Origin: Legionella sp.
GTDB taxonomy: Bacteria; Pseudomonadota; Gammaproteobacteria; Legionellales; Legionellaceae
Reading direction: 5' to 3'
NCBI GenBank assembly: GCA_030158115.1
Contig: JAOATK010000015.1
Location: forward strand, 20,764-63,127
DNA: 42,364 nt
Positions 8,327-15,907 of the stretch are shown one piece after another. Each line of letters starts with the position of its first letter. Position 1 is the stretch's first letter. The notes below the pieces were generated by a model that was given only the letters and a program-made list of their open reading frames with translations, did not search any database and was not told the DNA's origin. Made by a program: the position numbers and the translations under genes.

Positions 8327-9967
8327 TTAAGCTTTAGCGCAAGCAGCAAGAGCCTCAGAAAACTCCTTATAAAAATTCCCCTCACCAATCAACGCAACAA
8401 TACCGGCCTTATGCAACTTCCCTTCCACGCGTGGATTTGCGCCGCTTAAAATAACTTGGATATGGCGCTTTTGCAGGTCCTGAATAATTTCTTCTAAGGC
8501 GTGTAACCCAGTAATATCCATGAAAGGAACCCAACGCATACGAATAATTAAAACCTTTGGATCAGTATGGGTTACAGCTAAAGCATGCTGGAAAATCTCA
8601 GCAGCACCAAAGAAAAATGGTCCCTCCACTGCATAAACCAATACGCCCTCTGGCAAAGCAGTAAGATTTTGTTGTGCCAATTCTAAAGAAAGCTGCTTAT
8701 CTGTCATTTGCTGCACTTCAACGCTTGATGCCATACGTTTTATGAAATGCAACACCGCAATAATCACCCCGATGTTAACGGCAACAACCAAATCAACAAA
8801 AACAGTAAGAAAGAACGTCACCAATAAAATAACCACATCGGCAGTGGGTGCACGTTGAGCTAATTTAATAAAATGCTTTGCCTCACTCATATTCCATGCC
8901 ACAACAAACAAGATCGCAGCAAGAGCAGTTAATGGAATGTTAGCTGCTAAAGGAGCTAGGAAAAGAATTATTAAAATCAGCGTTAAGACATGAACAATAC
9001 CGGCTAAAGGACTATTTCCCCCATTACGGATGTTCGTTGCGGTACGAGCGATCGCCCCTGTTGCAGCAAAGCCACCGAACAATGGCGCAAAAATATTAGC
9101 GATACCTTGCCCAACTAGCTCTCTGTTTGAATTATGTTTTGTTCCGGCCATTCCATCAGCTACCACCGCGGATAAAAGAGACTCAATAGCCCCTAACATA
9201 GCAATCGTAAAAGCAGGACCTATCAACTCAATCACGCGATCAACAGTAATGTCTGGTAGGCTAAAATCAGGTAAGCCAATAGGAATCCCACCGAACAAGG
9301 AGCCTATGGTGGCAACCCCTTCAAAATGAAAAATGGACTGTAAGACAGTAATCACGATTAAAGCGACTAAAGGACCTGGTACACGTTTTAACCCTGGGAA
9401 CTTATTAGAAAAAATAACTAACAATAAAGCAAAGACACCTAAAGCGGTAGTCGTAGTATGGAATTGTGGAAATAACTGCACTAAGTGCCATAATTTTTCA
9501 TGAAAATGCCCACTGCCCCCTGAAGGCAAACCAAAAAAATAATGCCACTGCCCTACCCAAATCACCACTGCAATACCAGAGGTAAAGCCTATAATCACGG
9601 GCACGGGAATAAATTTAATAATGCCGCCCATACGTGCAAGGCCAAAAAACAACAACATAAAACCAGCTAGCATAGTAGCAATTTGTAAACCAGAAATTCC
9701 ATATTTTGCGGTAATTCCTGAAAGTACTACAATAAAAGCACCGGTAGGACCTGCAATTTGTAAGCGACTGCCACCCATCACCGAAACAATAAAACCTGCG
9801 ACAATTGCCGTATAAAGTCCTTGTTCAGGATTAGCTCCAGAAGCAATAGCAAAGGCCATCGCCAAAGGCAAAGCGACCACACCAACAATAGCACCGGCTA
9901 TAATATTTTGTAGCCAATATTTCTTTTGAAATAGACCTGCACGATAAGATTCAATAATTGTATTCAT
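8327..9967 (-). CDS. SulP-family anion transporter with STAS domain
   Basis: Inner-membrane transporter of about 546 residues in the SulP (SLC26-like) family, which moves sulfate, bicarbonate or other anions. The N-terminal part has the typical alternating hydrophobic helices with GVVALPLAMAFAIASG at about 29-44 and PEQGLYTA just after. The last 110 residues or so form a cytoplasmic STAS domain (VYAVEGPFFFGAAEIF, DITGLHALEEI). The ATG at 9967 is preferred over the GTG at 9982, because GAGAG lies about eight bases upstream of it. It stands alone between ppsA (same strand) and divergent purB. Which anion it carries is not visible; bicarbonate carriers also belong here. Confidence 0.9.
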   Translation of the reverse strand: MNTIIESYRAGLFQKKYWLQNIIAGAIVGVVALPLAMAFAIASGANPEQGLYTAIVAGFIVSVMGGSRLQIAGPTGAFIVVLSGITAKYGISGLQIATMLAGFMLLFFGLARMGGIIKFIPVPVIIGFTSGIAVVIWVGQWHYFFGLPSGGSGHFHEKLWHLVQLFPQFHTTTTALGVFALLLVIFSNKFPGLKRVPGPLVALIVITVLQSIFHFEGVATIGSLFGGIPIGLPDFSLPDITVDRVIELIGPAFTIAMLGAIESLLSAVVADGMAGTKHNSNRELVGQGIANIFAPLFGGFAATGAIARTATNIRNGGNSPLAGIVHVLTLILIILFLAPLAANIPLTALAAILFVVAWNMSEAKHFIKLAQRAPTADVVILLVTFFLTVFVDLVVAVNIGVIIAVLHFIKRMASSVEVQQMTDKQLSLELAQQNLTALPEGVLVYAVEGPFFFGAAEIFQHALAVTHTDPKVLIIRMRWVPFMDITGLHALEEIIQDLQKRHIQVILSGANPRVEGKLHKAGIVALIGEGNFYKEFSEALAACAKA

Positions 9968-10001
9968 AGAAATGACTCTCACTTAGCTATTCTTTGTTAG
10001 C

Positions 10002-10007
10002 ATTATA
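10002..10007 (-). promoter_or_regulatory. Possible -10 box for the SulP gene
   Basis: On the minus strand TATAAT occurs about 35 bases upstream of the ATG at 9967, preceded by TTGCG. No good -35 box is seen at the expected distance, so this is only a candidate. Confidence 0.35.
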
Positions 10008-10116
10008 CGCAAATAAACTAAAAAAACATCAGCGTTCATATAAAATTCTTCAGTTTAATTCACATCTGCTCTCGCATCTAATATCATATACCCATTCTTA
10101 TTAAGGCAAGCTACTC

Positions 10117-11487
10117 ATGACTCTTACTGCTTTAAATGCTATCTCTCCCATCGATGGCCGTTACATCAATAAAACACGGGCTTTAAGCCCTTATTTTAGT
10201 GAATTCGCCTTAATTTACTATCGCGTGATGGTAGAAGTTCGTTGGTTTGAATCTTTAGCTGCGAATGACAGCATAGCTGAAGTTCCTAAGCTTAACCAAG
10301 AAACCAAAGATTTTTTAAATGAAATTATTGCCAACTTTGATGAAGCAGAAGCTCAAAAAATCAAGGATTTTGAAAAACAAACCAATCATGACGTCAAAGC
10401 GGTTGAATATTATCTCAAAGACAAATTTCAACACCATGCACCTCTAAAAGAGGTAACTCCATTTATTCATTTTGCTTGTACCTCTGAAGACATTAATAAT
10501 TTAGCTTATGCCTTAATGGTAAAACAAGCCATTGCACAAGTTATCCAGCCTAACTTGGCTGAGATTATGGGGGGCATTATGTTACTGGGCAAACAACATG
10601 GTGATGTGCCTATGTTAGCACGGACCCACGGCCAACCCGCTACCCCAACTACAATAGGCAAAGAATTAGTCAATTTTGTGGCACGCCTTAAAAGACCGCA
10701 ACAGCAACTTGCTGAAGTATTGATTCCTGGAAAATTTAATGGTGCTGTTGGTAATTATAATGCACATATCATAGCCTACCCTGAGGTAGACTGGCGCAAG
10801 CATTGCTCTAATTTTGTCACTTCGTTAGGTCTATCTTTCAATGCCTATACGACTCAAATAGAACCCCATGATGGTTTAGCTGAAGTCTCACAAATTATGG
10901 TACGTATCAATAATATTCTACTCGATTACACGCAAGACGTCTGGAGCTATATTTCTTTAGGCTACTTTAAACAAAAAACCGTTGCTGAAGAAGTAGGCTC
11001 GTCTACTATGCCTCATAAAGTCAATCCTATTGATTTTGAAAATGCTGAAGGTAATTTAGGCCTAGCTAGTGCCCTGTTCATTCACTTTGCTAATAAATTA
11101 ACCCAGTCTCGCTTACAACGTGATCTCTCGGATTCTACCGTATTACGTAATATCGGAATGGCTTTTTCATACAGCTTAATTGCTTATCTTTCATTAGCGA
11201 AAGGTAATGAAAAATTGCAAATTAATAAACGGGCTTTGCAAGAAGATTTACAAGCAAACTGGGAAGTCCTGGCAGAAGCTATTCAAACCATGATGCGACG
11301 TTATAATGTTCCTAATGCTTATGAACAGTTAAAAAAACTAACACGTGGGCAAGGAGTTGATGGTGATAGCCTGAAACAATTTATTCAAACCTTGTCGATT
11401 CCTGAGGAAGCAAAAGAACAGCTCGCAAAATTAACCCCAGAAAATTATACGGGTTTAGCGGCTCAATTGGTAAAGGCTTTTTCATGA
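10117..11487 (+). CDS. purB: Adenylosuccinate lyase
   Basis: PurB acts twice in purine synthesis: it splits SAICAR to AICAR plus fumarate, and adenylosuccinate to AMP plus fumarate. It is 456 residues, the usual length of the E. coli-type enzyme. Motifs: ALNAISPIDGRY at residues 4-15, TSEDINNLAYALM at about 122, the catalytic-loop signature GSSTMPHKVNPIDFENAEGN at about 294-313, and ARTHGQPATPTT at about 168. It is the first gene of a purB-nadB-nadA run, and nadB starts in its stop codon (ATGA). The nadB reaction consumes aspartate and yields the iminoaspartate route to NAD, so this operon joins purine and pyridine nucleotide supply. Confidence 0.97.
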   Translation: MTLTALNAISPIDGRYINKTRALSPYFSEFALIYYRVMVEVRWFESLAANDSIAEVPKLNQETKDFLNEIIANFDEAEAQKIKDFEKQTNHDVKAVEYYLKDKFQHHAPLKEVTPFIHFACTSEDINNLAYALMVKQAIAQVIQPNLAEIMGGIMLLGKQHGDVPMLARTHGQPATPTTIGKELVNFVARLKRPQQQLAEVLIPGKFNGAVGNYNAHIIAYPEVDWRKHCSNFVTSLGLSFNAYTTQIEPHDGLAEVSQIMVRINNILLDYTQDVWSYISLGYFKQKTVAEEVGSSTMPHKVNPIDFENAEGNLGLASALFIHFANKLTQSRLQRDLSDSTVLRNIGMAFSYSLIAYLSLAKGNEKLQINKRALQEDLQANWEVLAEAIQTMMRRYNVPNAYEQLKKLTRGQGVDGDSLKQFIQTLSIPEEAKEQLAKLTPENYTGLAAQLVKAFS

Positions 11488-13133
11488 GTAACACTCTATC
11501 GCAACAAGGACAAACCTATGAGTTTGATGTTCTTGTTATCGGTACCGGTTTGGCAGGATTACAATATTGCCTACAATTATTAGAGCTCCAACCTCGCTTA
11601 AAAATTGCACTTATTAGCAAAGCCGAGTCGATTGAATGCAACAGCCGCTATGCCCAAGGAGGCATTGCTGCAGCATTTTTGGCCGAGGATTCATTAGAAT
11701 CCCACGTCTCAGACACCTTGATTGCTGGCGATGGCTTATGCCATGTACCTGCTGTAGAGTTCATTGTCAGGCAAGGCCCTGAAGCCATTAAACAATTAAG
11801 GCAATATTCAGTTCATTTTAAACAAGATAATAAAGGTCAGTTTAGTTTGGCGCAAGAAGGTGGGCATACTCACCGACGTATTTTTAATTGCGGGGATCAA
11901 ACCGGTTTATCGATTACGCAAACGATGAATCTTTTAGCCCGACAACATGAACAAATTCATTTTTTTGAACACCATGTCGCTGTGAATCTAATCACACACT
12001 ATCATCCCCATCGCACAGAGACTCAAGGTGAGGTTTTAGGTGCCTATATTCTAGACTGTCAAAAAAACTTGATTCATACTTTTTTGGCCAATTGCGTAAT
12101 CTTGGCGACTGGTGGTGCAGGAAAAACCTACCGATACACAACAAATCCCATGGTGGCTACAGGGGATGGGGTTGCTATGGCCTACCGAGCTGGCGCACGT
12201 GTAGGTAACATGGAATTCTATCAATTTCACCCTACTCTCTTACATCACCATTCTTTAAATAATTTTCTTATTTCTGAGGCAGTGCGTGGTGAAGGGGCTT
12301 TGCTAAAAAATGCAGAAACAGGGGCTCGGTTTATGAAAAACTATGCGCCTGACCAAATGGAGCTTGCCACACGTGATGTCGTAGCTCGCGCAATTTTCAG
12401 TGAAATTGAACACAGCCAAATGGGTTATGTTCATTTGGATATTACGCATCAATCCAAAAGCTTTCTACAAAAACGCTTCCCGCAAATTTATGCTACCTTG
12501 CTATCCATTGGCATTGATATGAGCCAAGATATGATCCCAGTTGTTCCTGCGGCACATTACCAATGTGGAGGAGTGCTTACAGACATTGATGGACGTACTG
12601 ATTTAAAACGTTTATATGCTATAGGTGAAGTGGCTTTCACAGGATTACACGGTGCCAATCGTCTGGCTAGTAATTCTTTGCTTGAAGCCTTGGTTATGGG
12701 CTCTAATGCGGCCCGCTGCACATTAAAAGATATCTCCTCCCCATGGAAATATACAAAATCTATTCCTAACTGGTGTGCTCCTGGTGAAGTAAATACTAGA
12801 CGTGCTAGCCAAATTAATGCTCAATGGCGTGGCCTTAGAGGAGAAATGACCTCTTATGCAGGAATAGTACGAACTGAGGCGGGACTTGAGGATCTGCTAC
12901 AATTAACAATGAAGAGAAAAAAAATAATAGAAGAATATTATTGGAAACATTCGATTACTCGAGATTTCATTGAACTTAGAAATATTGTTCTCAATGCCGA
13001 GTTAATCGTTCGCGCAGCCTTATCTAGGCGAGAGTCTCGCGGTGGTCATTTCAGGGAAGATTATCCTTATAAAAAAGCTGAGGCCCAAGAAAGTATTGCT
13101 AAATTAGGGTTAATGGATATTTCCCAAGATTAA
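11484..13133 (+). CDS. nadB: L-aspartate oxidase
   Basis: NadB is a cytoplasmic FAD enzyme that oxidises L-aspartate to iminoaspartate, the first step of de novo NAD synthesis. It is 549 residues, close to the 540 of E. coli. It shows the FAD dinucleotide motif VIGTGLAGLQ near residue 19, RYAQGGIAAAF at about 55, HGANRLASNSLLEALVMG at about 391-408 and AAHYQCGGVLTDIDGRT at about 357. The C-terminal succinate dehydrogenase flavoprotein-like helical domain (AALSRRESRGGHFREDYP) is complete. It is coupled to purB by a four-base overlap and is followed by nadA after 12 bases. Confidence 0.97.
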   Translation: MSNTLSQQGQTYEFDVLVIGTGLAGLQYCLQLLELQPRLKIALISKAESIECNSRYAQGGIAAAFLAEDSLESHVSDTLIAGDGLCHVPAVEFIVRQGPEAIKQLRQYSVHFKQDNKGQFSLAQEGGHTHRRIFNCGDQTGLSITQTMNLLARQHEQIHFFEHHVAVNLITHYHPHRTETQGEVLGAYILDCQKNLIHTFLANCVILATGGAGKTYRYTTNPMVATGDGVAMAYRAGARVGNMEFYQFHPTLLHHHSLNNFLISEAVRGEGALLKNAETGARFMKNYAPDQMELATRDVVARAIFSEIEHSQMGYVHLDITHQSKSFLQKRFPQIYATLLSIGIDMSQDMIPVVPAAHYQCGGVLTDIDGRTDLKRLYAIGEVAFTGLHGANRLASNSLLEALVMGSNAARCTLKDISSPWKYTKSIPNWCAPGEVNTRRASQINAQWRGLRGEMTSYAGIVRTEAGLEDLLQLTMKRKKIIEEYYWKHSITRDFIELRNIVLNAELIVRAALSRRESRGGHFREDYPYKKAEAQESIAKLGLMDISQD

Positions 13134-13145
13134 AGAGATTAAATC

Positions 13146-14489
13146 ATGTTTAAAAATTCGACCTTTTATACTCCTGAAACAACTTTAATGCGCATCAGCA
13201 ATGACATGAGTATTTGCCAAAGCGACTACCCTCTAGATTGGTATCAGGAAGAATTTATCCCCTATGCACAAGAATACCAAGCCTTACCAGATCGTAAACT
13301 AACGACGGTATTAGCCTGGATGACTCCCTATTTAAAAAAGGCCCAAGATCATTTTGGAGATAAATTACTGCTACTTGCTCACTACTATATGGGTGGTGAT
13401 ATTGTTCGCCTAGTGGAACAATTTGGTGGCGTAATTGGCGATTCCTATCAATTAGCATTAATGGCCGCAGAACATCCTGAAAAGTCAGTGATCATTGAAT
13501 CAGCCGTACATTTTATGGCGGAATCTATTAGCATTTTAGCGAATAAAGATCAGCAAGTTTACATTACTAATCCTAAGTCTGGTTGTACTATGGAAATGTT
13601 AGCCAAGGACTTTATGGTAGAACCTGCTTTTATGGATTTAAATGAACGTTATGGTGCTGAAAATATTTTACCTGTTTGTTATATGAATACGTCTGGTCGA
13701 GTCAAGGCCATGACTGGTGCACAAGGCGGTGCTGTGTGTACCAGCTCTAATGTTAAAAAAATATTCCAATGGGCCCAAAAACAAAATAAAAAAATCCTAT
13801 TTATTCCTGATCAACACATGGGTGAAAATGTAGCCTATTGGTTAGGCATAAAAAATTTAGCGTATTGGCCTGGGGGTACCGCAGGTGCACAATATTCTCT
13901 CCCAGCCCAAGATCAAAAAACATTGAAAAAATTTGATGACTCAGAATTAATTTTGTTCGCTAGTCAATGTGCTGTACACACCCATTACCAGCCTGAAATG
14001 TGCGAGTATTGGCACAGCAAATCGTACACTACCATTGTTCACCCAGAATGCCGCAATTCAGTAATTCGCGTGGCACAACACGCAGGATCTACCGCCTTTA
14101 TTTGGGATTATGTTGTGAATGACCGAGCTAATACCAAACAGTATGCCATTGGCACTGAAAATCACATGGTAGAAAACCTCAAGCAATATTGTAAGGCATT
14201 AGGTATTACTGTAGTTAATTTAGCTGAAGCACCTAAAACTGGTGATGAAAAAGGGATTGGTTGTGGTTGCGCCACGATGTCGCGCAATGATCCTCCTCAT
14301 TTAGTGGCTCTAGTTGATCTATTAAGACAAGGCAAAACCATGTCTTATAATGAAGTCAAAGCAGGTGACGTTGTGAATGAATTTACGGGGAGTAGAAATA
14401 GGCTTCCTACTAATGATCAGCAATGGGTTATAGATAATGCCAAAAAATCCTTACAAATGATGATTGATATTACCGAAGATAGAATTTAA
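13146..14489 (+). CDS. nadA: Quinolinate synthase, long variant
   Basis: NadA condenses iminoaspartate with dihydroxyacetone phosphate to quinolinate using a [4Fe-4S] cluster. Core motifs are present: LLAHYYMGGDIV at about residue 77, HFMAESISIL at about 121, YMNTSGRVKAM at about 179, and the three likely cluster cysteines at Cys198 (CTSSN), Cys302 (HPEC) and Cys373 or Cys375 (GCGC). At 447 residues it is about 100 longer than the E. coli protein. The N-terminus has about 50 extra residues, and about 33 residues lie between the WPGG motif (Trp241) and CAVH (Cys275), where typical NadA proteins have W-x-G-x-C-x-VH with almost no spacer. The frame is intact, so this is a variant and not a lesion. 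An AAAGAG stretch precedes the ATG. Confidence 0.94.
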   Translation: MFKNSTFYTPETTLMRISNDMSICQSDYPLDWYQEEFIPYAQEYQALPDRKLTTVLAWMTPYLKKAQDHFGDKLLLLAHYYMGGDIVRLVEQFGGVIGDSYQLALMAAEHPEKSVIIESAVHFMAESISILANKDQQVYITNPKSGCTMEMLAKDFMVEPAFMDLNERYGAENILPVCYMNTSGRVKAMTGAQGGAVCTSSNVKKIFQWAQKQNKKILFIPDQHMGENVAYWLGIKNLAYWPGGTAGAQYSLPAQDQKTLKKFDDSELILFASQCAVHTHYQPEMCEYWHSKSYTTIVHPECRNSVIRVAQHAGSTAFIWDYVVNDRANTKQYAIGTENHMVENLKQYCKALGITVVNLAEAPKTGDEKGIGCGCATMSRNDPPHLVALVDLLRQGKTMSYNEVKAGDVVNEFTGSRNRLPTNDQQWVIDNAKKSLQMMIDITEDRI

Positions 14490-14495
14490 ACCCTT

Positions 14496-14525
14496 AGTAG
14501 CGTGGTTGCTTGCAACCACGCTACT
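14496..14525. terminator. Perfect hairpin between nadA and the convergent small gene
   Basis: AGTAGCGTGGTTGC, two T bases, then its exact inverse: a 14-bp stem with a two-base loop (really a four-base loop in practice). It follows nadA by six bases and covers the stop codon (14521-14523) of the convergent 14521-14901 gene. There is no clear T tract. It also resembles the TAGCCTGGTTGC repeat arms at 34450, so it may be a repeat used as a bidirectional terminator. Confidence 0.7.
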
Positions 14526-14901
14526 CGTGAACCGTAAAAAATTGGCATAACTCTAAACCTTCTGTACAGACAAAACCACCCAAAGTATCAATCCAATGAT
14601 AATCACTACGTGACGGTATTTTAGTCAAAACGGGCCACCAAATAGAATACTGGCCTGAAATGTTTATATATGTACACAACACACCCCGCCCTAATCCCGC
14701 AACTAAAATATTGGCTCGTGAAAAGCGGGTGGTATCATCACCCTGAGGCGTATTAGAAGAAAATGGATTAACTACCCACGGGGCAGGAGGCACACCCCAT
14801 TTTAAAGAAGTCGTTTGTGGATCAGGGCAATTAGTAGCCACACCAACAAAACTAGAAATCATAAGAATGAAACCTGCGATAAAAAATTGATATTTATTCA
14901 T
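14521..14901 (-). CDS. Small secreted protein, possibly DUF3757-like
   Basis: A 126-residue protein with an N-terminal hydrophobic signal sequence (about residues 1-22) and a mature part beginning near NCPDPQTTSLKWG. Four cysteines remain in the mature part (Cys25, one in GVLCTYI, two in VCTEGLELCQF), suggesting two periplasmic disulfides. The pattern of Cys-Pro near the start, a Trp-rich PPAPWVVNPF stretch, F-x-x-A-x-I and then CTY-x-I resembles the DUF3757 family of small secreted proteins seen in Legionella and Pseudomonas; I infer this from memory and it needs a profile search. No function is known. It is convergent to nadA and divergent from the tRNA gene. Its stop codon is inside a hairpin. 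Confidence 0.75.
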   Translation of the reverse strand: MNKYQFFIAGFILMISSFVGVATNCPDPQTTSLKWGVPPAPWVVNPFSSNTPQGDDTTRFSRANILVAGLGRGVLCTYINISGQYSIWWPVLTKIPSRSDYHWIDTLGGFVCTEGLELCQFFTVHE

Positions 14902-14951
14902 AGTCCATATCCATTAATGAGCCTTTTTATAGAATTATATAGTAAAACTCA

Positions 14952-14979
14952 TTGTTAGAATCTATTTCTTTGTTATAAT
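14952..14979 (+). promoter_or_regulatory. Promoter of tRNA-Leu
   Basis: TTGTTA at 14952-14957 and TATAAT at 14974-14979 with a 16-base spacer. A GC-rich GACGGCC follows the -10 box, as expected for a stringently controlled stable-RNA promoter. The tRNA begins 13 bases after the -10 box. Confidence 0.75.
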
Positions 14980-14991
14980 GACGGCCTATGT

Positions 14992-15078
14992 GCCTGGGTG
15001 GCGGAATTGGTAGACGCGCCGGATTCAAAATCCGGTGGTGGTGACACCGTGTGGGTTCGACTCCCACCCTAGGTACCA
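14992..15078 (+). tRNA. tRNA-Leu (CAA)
   Basis: An 87-base class II tRNA with CCA encoded at 15076-15078. The acceptor stem GCCTGGG pairs with CCTAGGT (two G-U pairs). The D arm contains GGTAGACGC, the anticodon stem CCGGA/TCCGG holds a TTCAAAA loop with anticodon CAA (reads UUG), a long variable arm (TGGTGGTGACACCGTG) follows, and the T loop is TTCGACT. No duplicated 3' end was seen in the window, so there is no direct sign of integration at this tRNA. Confidence 0.97.
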
Positions 15079-15154
15079 TAATAGATAAAAGGGTCTTTCC
15101 CAATTACGGGGGCACTCACCATTTAACAACAAAGAACCCTAGCACGAGATTCAA

Positions 15155-15907
15155 TTAGAAATAATAATTGAGCCCTCCACGAATGATATAGCCCAAAGTT
15201 TGTCCAGTCCAATCATAACTATTTCCAAGATTTGTAATTCCACTAAAACCTTGGCTATTGAGATTGACATAGAGGCATTCAAGCTTTGCTGACCAACCTT
15301 TGTTAATCAAGTGTTCAACACCACCGCCCGCAGTATATCCCCAAACGAAATCATTTTGTTGAGCATTTACAGTACTTCCGCCGCATGGCGCGATATTGCA
15401 ACTATCAACAACTTGTTTTTTATAATTAACTCCAATGACACCGCCGGTTGCAAATATTAAAGAACGATCAAAAACAGCCCCTAACCGAGCACGAAATGTC
15501 GTATAAAAGTCGCTGCTACTCTTACCGATTGTATCGAGGCCAGGAGAATCGGGTTGAGCACCACTACCCCCCATCCTAAGGTAACCCAATTCTATTTCCG
15601 GTCCGATAACAAGCCGATGCCAAGGATAGCTGTAACCAAGCTCTGCCCCTGCATTAAACCCCGCTTCATTATAATCCCATTTATCATTATCTGCGTTATA
15701 CCCAAAAGCTCCAGTTTTATCGCTGCTGCGACCAAATTGACCACCTAAAGTTAAACCAGTATAAAATCCATCCCAATCATTGGGAACGATTTTCTTAGTC
15801 GAGGTTTGCGATAATTTTCCTTTAAAATGCGATTGCAAAAGAGAGCTTGAAAATGCATTAGGGACATAAAGTACAACATAAAATAATATAAAAAGAGCTG
15901 CTTTCAT
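15155..15907 (-). CDS. Outer-membrane beta-barrel protein (porin/Omp25-like)
   Basis: A 250-residue protein with a signal peptide (about residues 1-20) and an eight-strand-type barrel pattern: WDGFYTGLTLGGQFG near residue 45, FNAGAELGYSYPWHRLVIGPEIELGY at about 79 onward in alternating polar and hydrophobic steps, FYTTFRARLGAVFDRSLIFATGG at about 133, and a terminal LGYIIRGGLNYYF that ends in phenylalanine, the signal for BAM insertion. The family is the OmpA/Omp25-like surface barrels (OMP_b-brl type). Its ATG overlaps the stop of the upstream glycine-rich passenger-like gene (ATGA), with AAGGA ten bases upstream. This tight coupling suggests that the two proteins work together at the surface, possibly barrel plus exported passenger. 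Confidence 0.85.
   Translation of the reverse strand: MKAALFILFYVVLYVPNAFSSSLLQSHFKGKLSQTSTKKIVPNDWDGFYTGLTLGGQFGRSSDKTGAFGYNADNDKWDYNEAGFNAGAELGYSYPWHRLVIGPEIELGYLRMGGSGAQPDSPGLDTIGKSSSDFYTTFRARLGAVFDRSLIFATGGVIGVNYKKQVVDSCNIAPCGGSTVNAQQNDFVWGYTAGGGVEHLINKGWSAKLECLYVNLNSQGFSGITNLGNSYDWTGQTLGYIIRGGLNYYF

Noticed and set aside
14992-15078. tRNA-Leu as the attachment site of an integrated island
   Set aside because: No second copy of the tRNA 3' end and no integrase gene are seen in the window. Acquisition of the adjacent passenger and barrel genes is still possible but not shown.
15904-15907. A frameshift that split one autotransporter gene into two
   Set aside because: The downstream gene has its own complete signal peptide and a ribosome binding site, so it is an independent exported protein rather than a broken C-terminus.
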